From NCBI RefSeq assembly GCF_004010325.2, contig NZ_SADR02000008.1, forward strand, positions 62,001 to 126,000: a stretch of 64,000 bases of DNA, written 5' to 3'. The first letter of the stretch is position 1. Every line of letters begins with the position of its first letter. Shown here in pieces: positions 1 to 8,216 of this stretch. Origin of the DNA: Mesorhizobium sp. M00.F.Ca.ET.216.01.1.1. GTDB lineage: Bacteria > Pseudomonadota > Alphaproteobacteria > Rhizobiales > Rhizobiaceae. Both the position numbers and the translations under genes were made by a program. A model generated the notes under the pieces. It made no database searches and had not been told where the DNA came from. It saw only the letters and a list, made by a program, of their open reading frames with translations.

Positions 1-85
1 TGGCGGTGAAGGCGACGATTTCGGCCGGCTTGGCAGGCGCGGGGAACGCCTTCACCTTGCTGTCCTTGATGGCTTGGATGGACAT
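1..85 (-). CDS. nrtB: Nitrate ABC transporter permease, N-terminal fragment
   Basis: Only the first 28 codons lie in the window; the gene runs off the left edge. The start is the ATG at 85, with AAGGAGC about 12 bases upstream. The visible peptide begins MSIQAIKDSKVKAFPAP, a polar cytoplasmic N-terminus with no membrane segment yet. The product is inferred from position: it follows nrtA by 99 bp on the same strand, where the inner-membrane permease of nitrate/bicarbonate-type ABC transporters normally lies. No permease motif is visible, so the call depends on synteny. Confidence 0.62.
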   Translation of the reverse strand, partial: MSIQAIKDSKVKAFPAPAKPAEIVAFTA

Positions 86-121
86 TATCGCAAAAAGCTC
101 CTTGGGCGGTCTTTCGGGCGA

Positions 122-143
122 CAACGGCGCGAATGCGCCGTTG
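122..143. other. Intercistronic hairpin between nrtA and nrtB
   Basis: A perfect 9-bp stem (CAACGGCGC / GCGCCGTTG) encloses a 4-base loop in the gap after nrtA. No T-run follows on the minus strand, so it is not a typical terminator. Such stem-loops after a binding-protein gene often protect the upstream message and help the binding protein outnumber its permease. That role is an inference here. Confidence 0.55.
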
Positions 144-184
144 CGCTTCGGCGACAAGCGGCGCCGGGACGCCGCTTGCGCCGG

Positions 185-1501
185 TCAGGCCGATGCCTTG
201 ATCTTAAGGCTGTCGAGATAGGCGGACGGATTGGCCGGATCGAAGGTCTTGCCGTCGAAGAAGGTCTCAACGCCGCGCGACGGGGATGTCGGAATGTCGG
301 CCGCGGCGACGCCGAGGTCCTTCGCCGCCTCGCGCCACAGATCCTCGCGGTTGACCTGATCGACCAGCGCCTTGATGTCGGTGGTCGCGGCGAATTTGCC
401 CCAACGGATGTTTTCGGCCAGGAACCACGCGTCGTGGCTCTTGAACGGATAGGACACGCCGTCCTTCCAGAACTTCATGTAGAGGTCGGTGCCGGTCGCG
501 ACGCGGCCGTTGCCGTAGTTGATGTCGCCCTTGAGGCGGCCGATGATGTCGGCGACAGGCACGTTCATCCACTGCCGCTTGCCGATGATGGCGGCCATTT
601 CGTCCTTGTTCTCCTTGGCGTCGCACCATTGCTGGGCTTCCATGACGGCCATCAGGATCGCCTTGGTGGCGTTCGGGTATTTCTCGATGAAGGCGGCGCG
701 CAGGCCAAGTGCCTTTTCCGGATGACCCTTCCACAACTCGCCGGTCGTGGCAGCGGTGAAGCCGACGCCCTGGTGGACGAGCTGCTCGTTCCACGGCTCG
801 CCGACGCAGAACACGTCCATGTTGCCGACCTTCATGTTGGCCACCATCTGCGGCGGCGGCACGACGATGGTCGAGACGTCCTTGTCGGGATCGATGCCGC
901 CGGCGGCCAGCCAGTAGCGCAGCCAGAGGTCGTGCGTGCCGCCCGGGAAGGTCATGGCGGCCTTAACCTCGTTGCCCGCGGCCTTCTTGGCGGCGAAGGC
1001 CTCCTTCAGCTTGGAGGCATCGAGGCCGACACCGGTGGCGGCATATTCCTGAGCGACGGAAATGCCCTGGCAGTCGTAGTTCAGCCGCGCCACGATCGCC
1101 ATCGGCAGCGGCTGGTTGTTCTGCGTCACCTTGCCGGTATGCATGAGGTAAGGCATCGGCGTCAGTATATGAGCGCCGTCGATGCCGTTGGCTTCGCCGC
1201 CGAGCACCAGATTGTCACGCGTCGCGCCCCAGGAGGCCTGCTTGAGCACCTCGACATCGGGCATCCCGAATTTCTCGAACAGGCCCTTCTCCTTGGCGAT
1301 CATCAGCGGCGCCGCATCGGTCAGCGCGATGAAGCCGAGCTTGGCGCCGGTCACTTCGGGAGCGGCCGCCGCGGCATGGGCGCCGGACGGCAGCAGCGCG
1401 CGGGCTGCTGCGAGCGTTGCGGCAGCGGCTGCGCTCGCCATCAGGAAATTACGGCGGGTGATGCCTTCGGGGGAGGCTTGCGTCTTGATGCGTTTCGTCA
1501 T
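185..1501 (-). CDS. nrtA: Nitrate ABC transporter substrate-binding protein
   Basis: Periplasmic nitrate-binding protein of the CmpA/NrtA family, about 438 residues, typical for the family. The start is the ATG at 1501, because GGAG lies six bases upstream; an in-frame ATG at 1507 directly abuts the GGAG, and one at 1540 has no ribosome site. The N-terminus carries a twin-arginine signal (TRRNFLMASAAAA, then an Ala-rich stretch ending AHA), so export is probably by Tat. Family signatures include GFIALTDAAPLMIAKEKG, the WGATRDNL segment, VVPPPQMVANMKVG and VGEPWNEQLV. It is the first gene of the structural nitrate operon. Its leader carries a sigma-54 promoter and an ANTAR/attenuator module. 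The preceding nasT-nasS pair is the expected regulator. Confidence 0.95.
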   Translation of the reverse strand: MTKRIKTQASPEGITRRNFLMASAAAAATLAAARALLPSGAHAAAAAPEVTGAKLGFIALTDAAPLMIAKEKGLFEKFGMPDVEVLKQASWGATRDNLVLGGEANGIDGAHILTPMPYLMHTGKVTQNNQPLPMAIVARLNYDCQGISVAQEYAATGVGLDASKLKEAFAAKKAAGNEVKAAMTFPGGTHDLWLRYWLAAGGIDPDKDVSTIVVPPPQMVANMKVGNMDVFCVGEPWNEQLVHQGVGFTAATTGELWKGHPEKALGLRAAFIEKYPNATKAILMAVMEAQQWCDAKENKDEMAAIIGKRQWMNVPVADIIGRLKGDINYGNGRVATGTDLYMKFWKDGVSYPFKSHDAWFLAENIRWGKFAATTDIKALVDQVNREDLWREAAKDLGVAAADIPTSPSRGVETFFDGKTFDPANPSAYLDSLKIKASA

Positions 1502-1556
1502 CGTCATCTCCGGTTGGGCGCGGCTTGGGATCTGCGCCATCGACTGCGTGTTTCAA

Positions 1557-1626
1557 CCAAAACAAAAAAGCCGCCGGCCAGGTCTTCGCGTCCGGGTGAG
1601 CGGGATCGCGTGGTGACCTGAGCGGC
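1557..1626 (-). terminator. Leader attenuator (intrinsic terminator) upstream of nrtA
   Basis: Reading the minus strand, the arms CAGGTC and GACCTG (6 bp) continue past a small asymmetric internal loop into GCCGC / GCGGC. The run CTTTTTTGTTTT follows directly. This is a factor-independent terminator placed after the promoter and before nrtA. Its 5' arm shares the bases at 1624-1626 with the second ANTAR hairpin. The two structures therefore compete, as expected for NasT-type antitermination. Confidence 0.8.
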
Positions 1627-1658
1627 AGCTTTGCCTGTGGCGCCCGCCATTGGACGCC
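1624..1658 (-). promoter_or_regulatory. ANTAR-binding two-hairpin RNA motif (NasT target)
   Basis: In the transcript, hairpin 1 is a perfect 7-bp stem (GGCGUCC / GGGCGCC, one G-U pair) with the hexaloop AAUGGC. After a 3-nt linker, hairpin 2 is GGC / GCC with the hexaloop AAAGCU. Both loops have A at position 1 and G at position 4, the known signature of RNAs bound by ANTAR-domain antiterminators. The 3' side of hairpin 2 is also part of the terminator's 5' arm. NasT, encoded upstream, is the obvious ligand. Confidence 0.82.
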
Positions 1659-1693
1659 TGTTCCGTGACCCAAGAAGGGCCTGGTTATTTCAA

Positions 1694-1709
1694 AGCAGGA
1701 ACCGTGCCA
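1694..1709 (-). promoter_or_regulatory. Sigma-54 (-24/-12) promoter of the nrt operon
   Basis: The minus strand reads TGGCACGGTTCCTGCT, matching TGGCACG-N4-TTGC at the invariant GG and GC with exactly 10 bases between them. The predicted start is near 1683, about 25 bases before the first ANTAR hairpin. A sigma-54 promoter implies an activator such as NtrC and control by nitrogen status. Confidence 0.8.
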
Positions 1710-1729
1710 GTTTCGGAAGGCAGAGAAAT

Positions 1730-1749
1730 CACCAATGAAATCAATGGTG
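1730..1749. promoter_or_regulatory. Inverted repeat upstream of the sigma-54 promoter
   Basis: An imperfect 20-bp palindrome with perfect outer arms CACCA / TGGTG and 8 of 10 positions symmetric. It lies roughly 47-66 bases upstream of the predicted start. It could bind NtrC or another activator, but the spacer is longer than in the enterobacterial NtrC consensus. Confidence 0.4.
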
Positions 1750-1809
1750 CGTTCCAATCGTTGGCTTATCCGGCCGCGGGCCGGTGAGGTCAAAGATTGG
1801 TCAGCCGCC

Positions 1810-1843
1810 TATGCAATGCGCATAATTTTTGTGCAACGCACAA
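1810..1843. promoter_or_regulatory. Two adjacent dyads, candidate NtrC enhancer
   Basis: Two perfect short dyads lie side by side: TATGC-N5-GCATA at 1810-1824 and TTGTGC-N3-GCACAA at 1829-1843. They sit about 127-160 bases upstream of the predicted sigma-54 start, the usual enhancer distance for NtrC. The assignment to NtrC is inferred from position and the GC/GCAC half-site character. Confidence 0.42.
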
Positions 1844-1883
1844 GAATGACGCAAGAATGATCAGGCCCGTGATCCGGGACTGA

Positions 1884-3110
1884 TCACCCCGCCTTCTGGC
1901 CCGCAATATAGGCGTCGATCTTGTCTGGGTCGAAGATCTGGCCGTCGAAGAAACCATCGGGGCCGAGCATCAGGCCGGCGCCCGTCGCGCCGACCGCAGT
2001 CGCCTTGGCGAGCGCGCCCTCGACCTTCGAATTGGCGCCGGGAAGCGCCACGCCAAGCGGCTTCAGCGCCGAGCGGTAGAGGTCAGGGCGGTAGCAGTCG
2101 CGGGCGATGGCCAGATTCTCAGGCGAGTGCGCCACATGCCCCCAGCGCACCATCTGTGTGTAGAACCACAGCGCATGGCTCTTCCACGGAAAGTTCGCCG
2201 CCTTGTCGAAGGTCAGGAAGAAGTCGTCGACGGCAAGTTCCGCTCCGCCACCGAGCTTGAGATGCCCGGTCAGGATCGGCATCTGGATTTTGGACGGCAG
2301 CTCAAGGAACCCGGCCTGCGCCATCACAGCGGCCAGTTCGCCGTGGTTTGCCGGATCCTGACACCAGCGGGCCGAATGATGCAGGGCGCGCAGCAGCGCC
2401 GACAATGCGTCCGGATTCTCTTCTGCCCAGGCTTTGCGCACGCCGATCACCTTCTCCGGGCTGTTCCTCCACAGCCGTGCCTTGACGGTGACGATGCGGC
2501 CGGTGCCGGCAGCGACCGCGGTGCTGTTCCACGGTTCGCCGACACAAAAGCCGTCGATGCGGCCCGCGGCCAGCGCATCGGCCATGAACGGCGGCGGCAC
2601 GATGACGATCTCGATCTGGCGCGACGGATCGATGCCGCAGGCGGCGAGCCAGTAGCGCAGTTCGTAATTGTGCCCGGAATGCGGATGCACGACGGCGAAG
2701 CGCAACGGCTCGCGGCCGGCGGCCGCCCGCTCGCCGATGAGTGCGCCGAGTGCCGCGCCGGCGCGCGCCGGATCGAGATCGGGCTCAGCACCGTGCGCCG
2801 TCATGCCGGCCCAGATGGCGTTGGAGACGGTGATGCAATTGCCGCCGAGCCCGAGCGAGAACGGCACGATCGTCTCCGAGGCGAGCGGCGTCAGCCCGAG
2901 ATTGCAGGCGAGCGGCATCGGCCCGAGCATATGCGCGAGGTGGAAATGGCCGATGGCGATACGGTCGCGGATGTTGGCCCAGGAGGTCTCACGGTGCAGC
3001 GTCAGTTCGACGCCTTCGCGGGCGGCGAACCCCATCTCGCCGGCCGCGACCAGCACGGCGCTGTCGAACAGCGGCATGAAGCCGGCGGTGATCTGGTGCC
3101 CCATGCTCAT
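1884..3110 (-). CDS. nasS: NasS-type nitrate sensor
   Basis: A 408-residue CmpA/NrtA-family protein with no signal peptide, so it should be cytoplasmic. It retains the nitrate-binding fold signatures (TSWANIRDRIAIG, VIVPPPFMADALAAGRIDGF, VGEPWNS). In the NasS/NasT systems known from Azotobacter, Paracoccus and Bradyrhizobium, NasS binds nitrate or nitrite and otherwise sequesters the antiterminator NasT. The start overlaps the nasT stop as ATGA (3107-3110), with GGAGG just upstream, which indicates translational coupling. It differs from neighbouring nrtA by the missing Tat signal, which argues for sensing rather than transport. Confidence 0.9.
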   Translation of the reverse strand: MSMGHQITAGFMPLFDSAVLVAAGEMGFAAREGVELTLHRETSWANIRDRIAIGHFHLAHMLGPMPLACNLGLTPLASETIVPFSLGLGGNCITVSNAIWAGMTAHGAEPDLDPARAGAALGALIGERAAAGREPLRFAVVHPHSGHNYELRYWLAACGIDPSRQIEIVIVPPPFMADALAAGRIDGFCVGEPWNSTAVAAGTGRIVTVKARLWRNSPEKVIGVRKAWAEENPDALSALLRALHHSARWCQDPANHGELAAVMAQAGFLELPSKIQMPILTGHLKLGGGAELAVDDFFLTFDKAANFPWKSHALWFYTQMVRWGHVAHSPENLAIARDCYRPDLYRSALKPLGVALPGANSKVEGALAKATAVGATGAGLMLGPDGFFDGQIFDPDKIDAYIAGQKAG

Positions 3111-3709
3111 TCGTCCTCCGCCGGTCCCAGCAGCCCGGCGGCGGTCACCAGGCTCTGGGCAATATCGCTGATCTTGCGGTTCTGGTTCATCGCCGTCTTG
3201 CGCAACAGCGTGTAGGCCGCCTCTTCGCTCAGGCCACGCGACTTCATCAAGATGCCCTTGGCGCGGTCGATGACCTTGCGGCTCTCGAGCTCGCTGCGGG
3301 CTTCCTCAAGCTCACGCGCCATGCGCGAAAAGGCGTTGAAGCGGCTGACCGCCATATCGAGGATCGGCTTGACGCGCTCCTGCCGCAAGCCGTCGACGAC
3401 ATAGGCCGAAACGCCGGCATCGACCGCCGCCTCGATCGAGGCCTGGTCGGAGCGGTCGACGAACATGGCGATCGGCCGCTTCACCGCGCGCGAAAGCTGG
3501 AACATGTTTTCGAGCATGTCGCGGTTCGGGTTTTCGAGATCGATGACGATGACGTCGGGCTCGATCTCGGCGATCCGCCGCGCAATGCCGGCAACGTCAT
3601 GGATGACGGTGACCCGCTCATGGCCTGCCTCGCGCAGCCCCGCCTCGATGATTGCGGCGCGGATGCGGTTTTCGTCGATCACCAGAACGGCGAGTGAGGT
3701 TCGGACCAT
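3107..3709 (-). CDS. nasT: NasT-type ANTAR response regulator (antiterminator)
   Basis: A 200-residue cytoplasmic protein. Residues about 5-125 are a receiver-like domain (VLVIDENRIRAAI; VIVIDLENPN). The C-terminal ~55 residues are an ANTAR RNA-binding domain (SRKVIDRAKGILMKSRGLSE, then KTAMNQNRKISDIAQ). NasT binds paired hexaloop hairpins in nitrate-operon leaders and lets transcription pass an attenuator. The matching RNA motif lies just downstream at 1624-1658. The start is the ATG at 3709; its ribosome site is weak, so the exact start is less certain than the gene. Confidence 0.92.
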   Translation of the reverse strand: MVRTSLAVLVIDENRIRAAIIEAGLREAGHERVTVIHDVAGIARRIAEIEPDVIVIDLENPNRDMLENMFQLSRAVKRPIAMFVDRSDQASIEAAVDAGVSAYVVDGLRQERVKPILDMAVSRFNAFSRMARELEEARSELESRKVIDRAKGILMKSRGLSEEAAYTLLRKTAMNQNRKISDIAQSLVTAAGLLGPAEDE

Positions 3710-3830
3710 GCCTGCATTTTGTCCAAGCGGAGAAATTGTGCAATGCGGCAGGGCCGCATCCCCGGCGCCAACCTTGCCGTGGCGAGGCGTATAGTGGCGG
3801 ACGCTGGAAATGGATAGCCGTCGTCGTGGC

Positions 3831-4328
3831 CTATTCGTCCCACGAACTCGCCGCGACATAGATCGCGGCAAGCTGCTCGACGCCGGCCTGGTCCTCCTTG
3901 TCGAACCGGCCGGGCAGCGGACTGTCGAGGTCGAGGACACCGAAGACGCCGTCATTGTCCCTGAGCGGCACGACCAGCTCCGAGCGCGAATCGGCGTCGC
4001 AGGCGATGTGGCCGGGAAAATCGTGCACGTCCTTGACCAGCATCGACATGCCCAAATCGACCGCGGTTCCGCACACACCTTTTCCGACCGCGATGCGCAC
4101 GCAGGCCGGCTTGCCTTGGAAGGGCCCGAGCACCAGCTCGTCGTCGGACTGCAGGAAATAGAAGCCGGCCCAGTTGAGATCGGGCATCATCTCAAAGATC
4201 AGCGCGGCAGTGTTGGCGGCGTTGGCGATCGAGTCCCTCTCATCGTCCAGCAGCGCCTTCAACTGGATGGCCAACTCGCGATGGAATGCCGCTTTGTCGG
4301 TATTGCCGATGGCCTTTGTCGCAAACAT
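3831..4328 (-). CDS. msrC: Free methionine-(R)-sulfoxide reductase (GAF domain)
   Basis: A 165-residue cytoplasmic single-GAF protein that reduces free L-methionine-(R)-sulfoxide. The three family cysteines appear at about C76, C86 and C110, the same 10 and 24 residue spacings as E. coli fRMsr. They lie in GPFQGKPAC, GKGVCG and FPGHIACD. NWAGFYFL near residue 52 is also characteristic. The start at 4328 is chosen over an upstream in-frame codon at 4358 because GGAG lies nine bases before it. It is 121 bp upstream of nasT on the same strand, so co-transcription is possible, but no functional link to nitrate is evident. Confidence 0.9.
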   Translation of the reverse strand: MFATKAIGNTDKAAFHRELAIQLKALLDDERDSIANAANTAALIFEMMPDLNWAGFYFLQSDDELVLGPFQGKPACVRIAVGKGVCGTAVDLGMSMLVKDVHDFPGHIACDADSRSELVVPLRDNDGVFGVLDLDSPLPGRFDKEDQAGVEQLAAIYVAASSWDE

Positions 4329-4407
4329 CGTGTCGTTTTCTCCGAAATGGACAGTCACCTATTCCCGGGGAGGGCATGTCAAGCAACTGATTTTTCGCCG
4401 GCGCCTG

Positions 4408-5409
4408 TCATTGATCGGCTTTATCACCGTCAGCGCCATTCGCTTCGCCTTGCCTGATTGTGCTGCCGGTCTGCGGCGAGCCAGCGCACTCGATTATCTT
4501 TGCCGACAACCAATCCAGGCCAATGTCTGATGCCGATCTTACATGCCGCACGAGGCTGAACGTGAACGGATCGACGGCAAGCGGCGGTTCAAGCACCGCA
4601 AGCCCGAATTGATTGGCGTATTTGGCGGCGAGTCTGGCCGGAACTGTTGACGAGAGATCGCTATTCGCGACAACGCCCATGGCGGTCATGAACATTGGAA
4701 CGCTCGCGACGACCCGCCGCCGGAGCCGGCGCTTTTTCAAAGCCTGATCGACCATGCCATGAAAGCCGCCTCTGAATGAGACAAGCACGTGATCGAATGC
4801 CAGGTAGTGGTCGAGCGATATCGGGCCGTGCGCAACGGGATGGTCTTTCCTGACCACGACGACAAAGTCCTCCTCGAAGATCGGCATCGCCTGGAACTCA
4901 TCCGGCAAATCCCAGACGCGCCCGATCGCCATCTCCATTTCGTTCGTGCGCAGGGCGTTCAGGCTTTCGGCTCCGACAGCGAATTGAAACGCGACCCGGC
5001 ATCTAGGTGCTTCGGCACGCAGCATCCCTATCAGCGGAGGGGCAATCACGGCGCCGACCAGGTCGTTGCCCCCGAGCCTGAAGGTGCGCGATGATGTTTC
5101 AGGTTCGAAATGCGTGGGAACGTCGAGCGCCTCGTGGGCAAGCCGAAGAATGATTTCAATCTGCGGAAGAAGCTGTGAGGCGCGAGGGGTCGGCTCCAGC
5201 CCGTTCGGGCGCCTGATGAACAGGGGATCGTCGAACAGCTCCCGCAGCCGCGCGAGCGCATGGCTGACGGCGGACTGGCTGACGCCCAGCGTTGCCGCGA
5301 CACGCGTGGTTTTCTGCAGTCGTACAAGATCGCGGAAGATTGCCAGCATGGTGAAGTCTAGCCGGCGCAGCTTCAGCTGATCGGTATTGGCTTTGCGCAT
5401 CAACTGCAT
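4408..5409 (-). CDS. LysR-family transcriptional regulator
   Basis: A 333-residue regulator. The N-terminal winged helix-turn-helix is clear (LVRLQKTTRVAATLGVSQSA, then SHALARLRELFDDPLFIRR). It is followed by a LysR substrate-binding domain. A GAGGAGGAG run just precedes the ATG at 5409. The gene is divergent from the molybdenum hydroxylase operon, and a T-N11-A box lies between them. It is the likely activator of that operon and controls its own gene; the co-inducer is unknown. Confidence 0.9.
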   Translation of the reverse strand: MQLMRKANTDQLKLRRLDFTMLAIFRDLVRLQKTTRVAATLGVSQSAVSHALARLRELFDDPLFIRRPNGLEPTPRASQLLPQIEIILRLAHEALDVPTHFEPETSSRTFRLGGNDLVGAVIAPPLIGMLRAEAPRCRVAFQFAVGAESLNALRTNEMEMAIGRVWDLPDEFQAMPIFEEDFVVVVRKDHPVAHGPISLDHYLAFDHVLVSFRGGFHGMVDQALKKRRLRRRVVASVPMFMTAMGVVANSDLSSTVPARLAAKYANQFGLAVLEPPLAVDPFTFSLVRHVRSASDIGLDWLSAKIIECAGSPQTGSTIRQGEANGADGDKADQ

Positions 5410-5446
5410 CTCCTCCTCGCCACGCGATCACTGTTTCAGCGATCAA

Positions 5447-5469
5447 CGATATCAAATTCATTCATATCG
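5447..5469. promoter_or_regulatory. LysR-type T-N11-A box
   Basis: The perfect dyad CGATAT - 11 bases - ATATCG fits the T-N11-A LysR recognition pattern. It sits in the 163-bp divergent region between the LysR gene and the hydroxylase operon, about 40 bp from the regulator start and about 105 bp from the large-subunit start. Confidence 0.6.
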
Positions 5470-5572
5470 CATATCTGGAGATTTCAGTTGATCGAATAAT
5501 GGCGCATCCTATGATCGACGGCTAGAGGCTGGTCGTGGCATGGCCTGTGGAGCTTGGAGGGAATTGCTGAAC

Positions 5573-7753
5573 ATGATGCACACCCCACTGGCGACAAAGC
5601 CCGGATCACTGGATCGAAGGCAGTTCCTGGGCATGGCCGGCGCGCTGGTCTTGTCGGCGAACTTGACCATGAAAGCGCAGGCCGTATCCCCGGACAAATT
5701 TCTGAATGCCTGGCTGCGCATCGATCCGGACGATCAAGTGACGATAGTGCTGTCCCAGTCGGAAATGGGACAGGGCATCCAAACCACCCTTCCCCTGGCG
5801 CTCGCGGACGAGCTCGGCGCCGATTGGTCGCGGGTCAGGCTGGAATGGTCCGATTTCGATCCCGCATACCGGCATCCGCAATATCAGTGGATGTTCACCG
5901 GCAACAGCGAATCGATCTCGACCTTCTTCCCGATCATGCGGACCGTCGGCGCGGCCGCGCGCGAGATGCTCGTGGAGGCAGCCGCGGCGCGTCTGAGTGT
6001 TGCGGCCGCCAGCCTTCGCGTCGACAAGGGCCGCATCCATCACGATCCGACAGGCCGGATGCTGACCTTTGGCTCGGTTGCCGCGGACGCGGCGAGGCTC
6101 GAGGTCCCGAAAGAACCCCAGATCAAGCCGGCAAGCAGCTCAGACCTGATCGGCAAGCCGCAGCCGCGCGTCGACATACCCTCGAAGGTCGATGGATCAG
6201 CCATCTTCGGCATCGATGTGAAGGTACCTGGCATGGCGGTGGCCACCATCCGCCGGGCCCCTTCACAAGGAGGATCGCTCGCGGCATTCGATGCAACGGC
6301 GATCAAGGCCGAACGTGGCGTGCTTGCGGTCGTCGAGATTCCATCCGGCCTCGCCGTCGTTGCCAATGACTACTGGACGGCGAAGCAGGCTCTCGATCGG
6401 GCCAAGCTTTCATTCACGCCGGGTCCGCTCGCCGGATATTCAACCGATGGCCAGAAGGCCGAATATGTCGCGCTGCTGAAATCCGCCCCGTTCGACACAA
6501 TGGTCAAGGCGGGTGATGCCGCTGCCGCTCTTGCGGCTGCGAACGACGTGCTGGAGGCCACTTTCGAAATTCCCGCCCAGGCGCATGCGACAATGGAGCC
6601 GATGAACTGCACGGCCCATGTGACGCAGGACCGGTGCGAGCTATGGATTCCGACACAGGGCGTCGAGATCACCCATGCCGTCGCCAGGCAGGTGACGGGC
6701 CTCGCGGACGACCAGATCATTATTCACAGGACGTTGCTTGGTGGCGGCTTCGGCCGGCGGCTGCTCGCGGATTTCGCCAAGATCGCTATCATCGTCGCAA
6801 AGGCCGCTGGCCGCCCTGTCAAGGTCATCTGGAGCCGGGAAGAAGATTTTCGCTACGACGCCTACCGCCCGCCAATGCTTCATGCGGTGAAGGCGTTTCT
6901 CGGCAATGACGGCCTGCCGGTGGCGATGACGCATCGTGTCGTCTCGCCTTCCCACATGCTCTACATATTCCCGCGCGGCGCCATCAAGGCAGAGGGCGAC
7001 TGGGCGCGGCCGATAATGCCGCCGGCAGCCTATGATGGCATGGCGGTCGAAGGTCTGACAAAGACGCCTTACGCCATTCAAAACTACGCGGTCGAGCAGC
7101 ATCGCGTCGACACGCCGCTTGCCGTTTCCGTTTGGCGCACAACCGGCCACGGGCCGAACAACTTTGTCCTGGAAAGTATTGTCGACGAATTGACGCACCG
7201 CGCCAAGGACGACCCGCTTTCCTATCGGCTGAAGCTTGCCGCTTCCGACCATCGTGCGGTCGCGGTGCTGAAAGCTGTCGGCACCTTGTGCGGCTGGTCG
7301 AATGCTCTGCCGGCTGGACGGTTCCGCGGCCTGGCGCTCGCCAAGGCGTTCGGCGGCTATATCGCGCAAGTCGTCGAAATCTCCGTCAAGGACAAGGACA
7401 TCAAGTGTCACCATGTCTGGAGCGCCGTCGATATCAGCCAGACACTCGACCCGGGCATTGCCACGTCCAACATCGAAGGCGGCGTGGTCTGGGGCCTTTC
7501 CGGACTGCGCACGGAGGTCACCTTCGCGGACGGTGAGATCGAGCAGACGAACTTCGATCAATTCGATCCGCTGCACCTGTCCGAAACCCCTGTCATCACG
7601 ACACAATTCGTGGAGAGCGGCGGCAAGCCGACCGGTGTCGGCGAGATTGGTCCGGTGCCGACGCAGGCCGCTTTCTGCAATGCCGTGTTCGCCGCGACTG
7701 GCGAGCGCATCCGGACCCTGCCGATTTCGCGCAGCGGCTATCAGTTGGTCTGA
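5573..7753 (+). CDS. Molybdenum hydroxylase large subunit (IorB-like)
   Basis: About 726 residues, of the xanthine dehydrogenase superfamily, close in layout to isoquinoline 1-oxidoreductase beta subunits and membrane-associated aldehyde dehydrogenases. It should bind a molybdopterin cytosine dinucleotide-type cofactor and hydroxylate a heterocycle or aldehyde. A twin-arginine signal ([18 protein letters not shown]) predicts export of the folded enzyme. Cofactor-region signatures include [49 protein letters not shown] and [13 protein letters not shown]. The start at 5573 follows GGAGGG by 11 bases; an in-frame ATG at 5576 and one at 5540 are alternatives. It precedes its 2Fe-2S partner by 13 bp, the reverse of the common small-then-large order. 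Confidence 0.88.
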   Translation: MMHTPLATKPGSLDRRQFLGMAGALVLSANLTMKAQAVSPDKFLNAWLRIDPDDQVTIVLSQSEMGQGIQTTLPLALADELGADWSRVRLEWSDFDPAYRHPQYQWMFTGNSESISTFFPIMRTVGAAAREMLVEAAAARLSVAAASLRVDKGRIHHDPTGRMLTFGSVAADAARLEVPKEPQIKPASSSDLIGKPQPRVDIPSKVDGSAIFGIDVKVPGMAVATIRRAPSQGGSLAAFDATAIKAERGVLAVVEIPSGLAVVANDYWTAKQALDRAKLSFTPGPLAGYSTDGQKAEYVALLKSAPFDTMVKAGDAAAALAAANDVLEATFEIPAQAHATMEPMNCTAHVTQDRCELWIPTQGVEITHAVARQVTGLADDQIIIHRTLLGGGFGRRLLADFAKIAIIVAKAAGRPVKVIWSREEDFRYDAYRPPMLHAVKAFLGNDGLPVAMTHRVVSPSHMLYIFPRGAIKAEGDWARPIMPPAAYDGMAVEGLTKTPYAIQNYAVEQHRVDTPLAVSVWRTTGHGPNNFVLESIVDELTHRAKDDPLSYRLKLAASDHRAVAVLKAVGTLCGWSNALPAGRFRGLALAKAFGGYIAQVVEISVKDKDIKCHHVWSAVDISQTLDPGIATSNIEGGVVWGLSGLRTEVTFADGEIEQTNFDQFDPLHLSETPVITTQFVESGGKPTGVGEIGPVPTQAAFCNAVFAATGERIRTLPISRSGYQLV

Positions 7754-7766
7754 CGGGAGCCATACA

Positions 7767-8216
7767 ATGACGAGATTTTCTGTCAATGGGAGCGCGGTCA
7801 CGGTCGACGCCGATCCGGACATGCCGCTGCTATGGGCGTTGCGCGACCACCTCGGGCTGACCGGCACCAAATTCGGCTGCGGCATCGCTGCCTGCGGCGC
7901 CTGTACAGTGCACGTCGACGGCCAGTCGGTACGCTCCTGTTCCTTTTCGCTCGCCGACGCGGAAGACAAGCAGGTCACGACGATTGAGGGGCTTTCGGAC
8001 GACCGCTCGCATCCCTTGCAGCAGGCCTGGATTGCGGAACAGGTTCCACAATGCGGCTATTGTCAATCCGGCATGATCATGGCCGCCGCCGCGCTGCTTA
8101 AAGACAAGCCGCATCCAACCGATGACGACATCGATGCGGCAATCACCAATCTGTGCCGCTGCGGCACCTATGCCCGCATCCGCGCCGCGGTGCATCGCGC
8201 CGTGCGCGGTGCGTGA
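7767..8216 (+). CDS. Molybdenum hydroxylase 2Fe-2S subunit (IorA-like)
   Basis: A 149-residue electron-transfer subunit with two 2Fe-2S sites. The N-terminal plant-type cluster shows C-x4-C-x2-C-x11-C (CGIAACGAC...SC). The helical C-terminal domain has CGYCQSGM and LCRCGTY. It takes electrons from the Mo centre of the upstream subunit and passes them on, probably to the downstream cytochrome c. No signal peptide is visible, so it likely travels with the Tat-exported large subunit. Its TGA overlaps the next ATG (8214-8218), indicating translational coupling. Confidence 0.92.
   Translation: MTRFSVNGSAVTVDADPDMPLLWALRDHLGLTGTKFGCGIAACGACTVHVDGQSVRSCSFSLADAEDKQVTTIEGLSDDRSHPLQQAWIAEQVPQCGYCQSGMIMAAAALLKDKPHPTDDDIDAAITNLCRCGTYARIRAAVHRAVRGA

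Noticed and set aside
3710..4078. N-terminal extension of NasT
   Set aside because: The in-frame extension covers the msrC 3' end and has no domain; the receiver domain begins just after the ATG at 3709.
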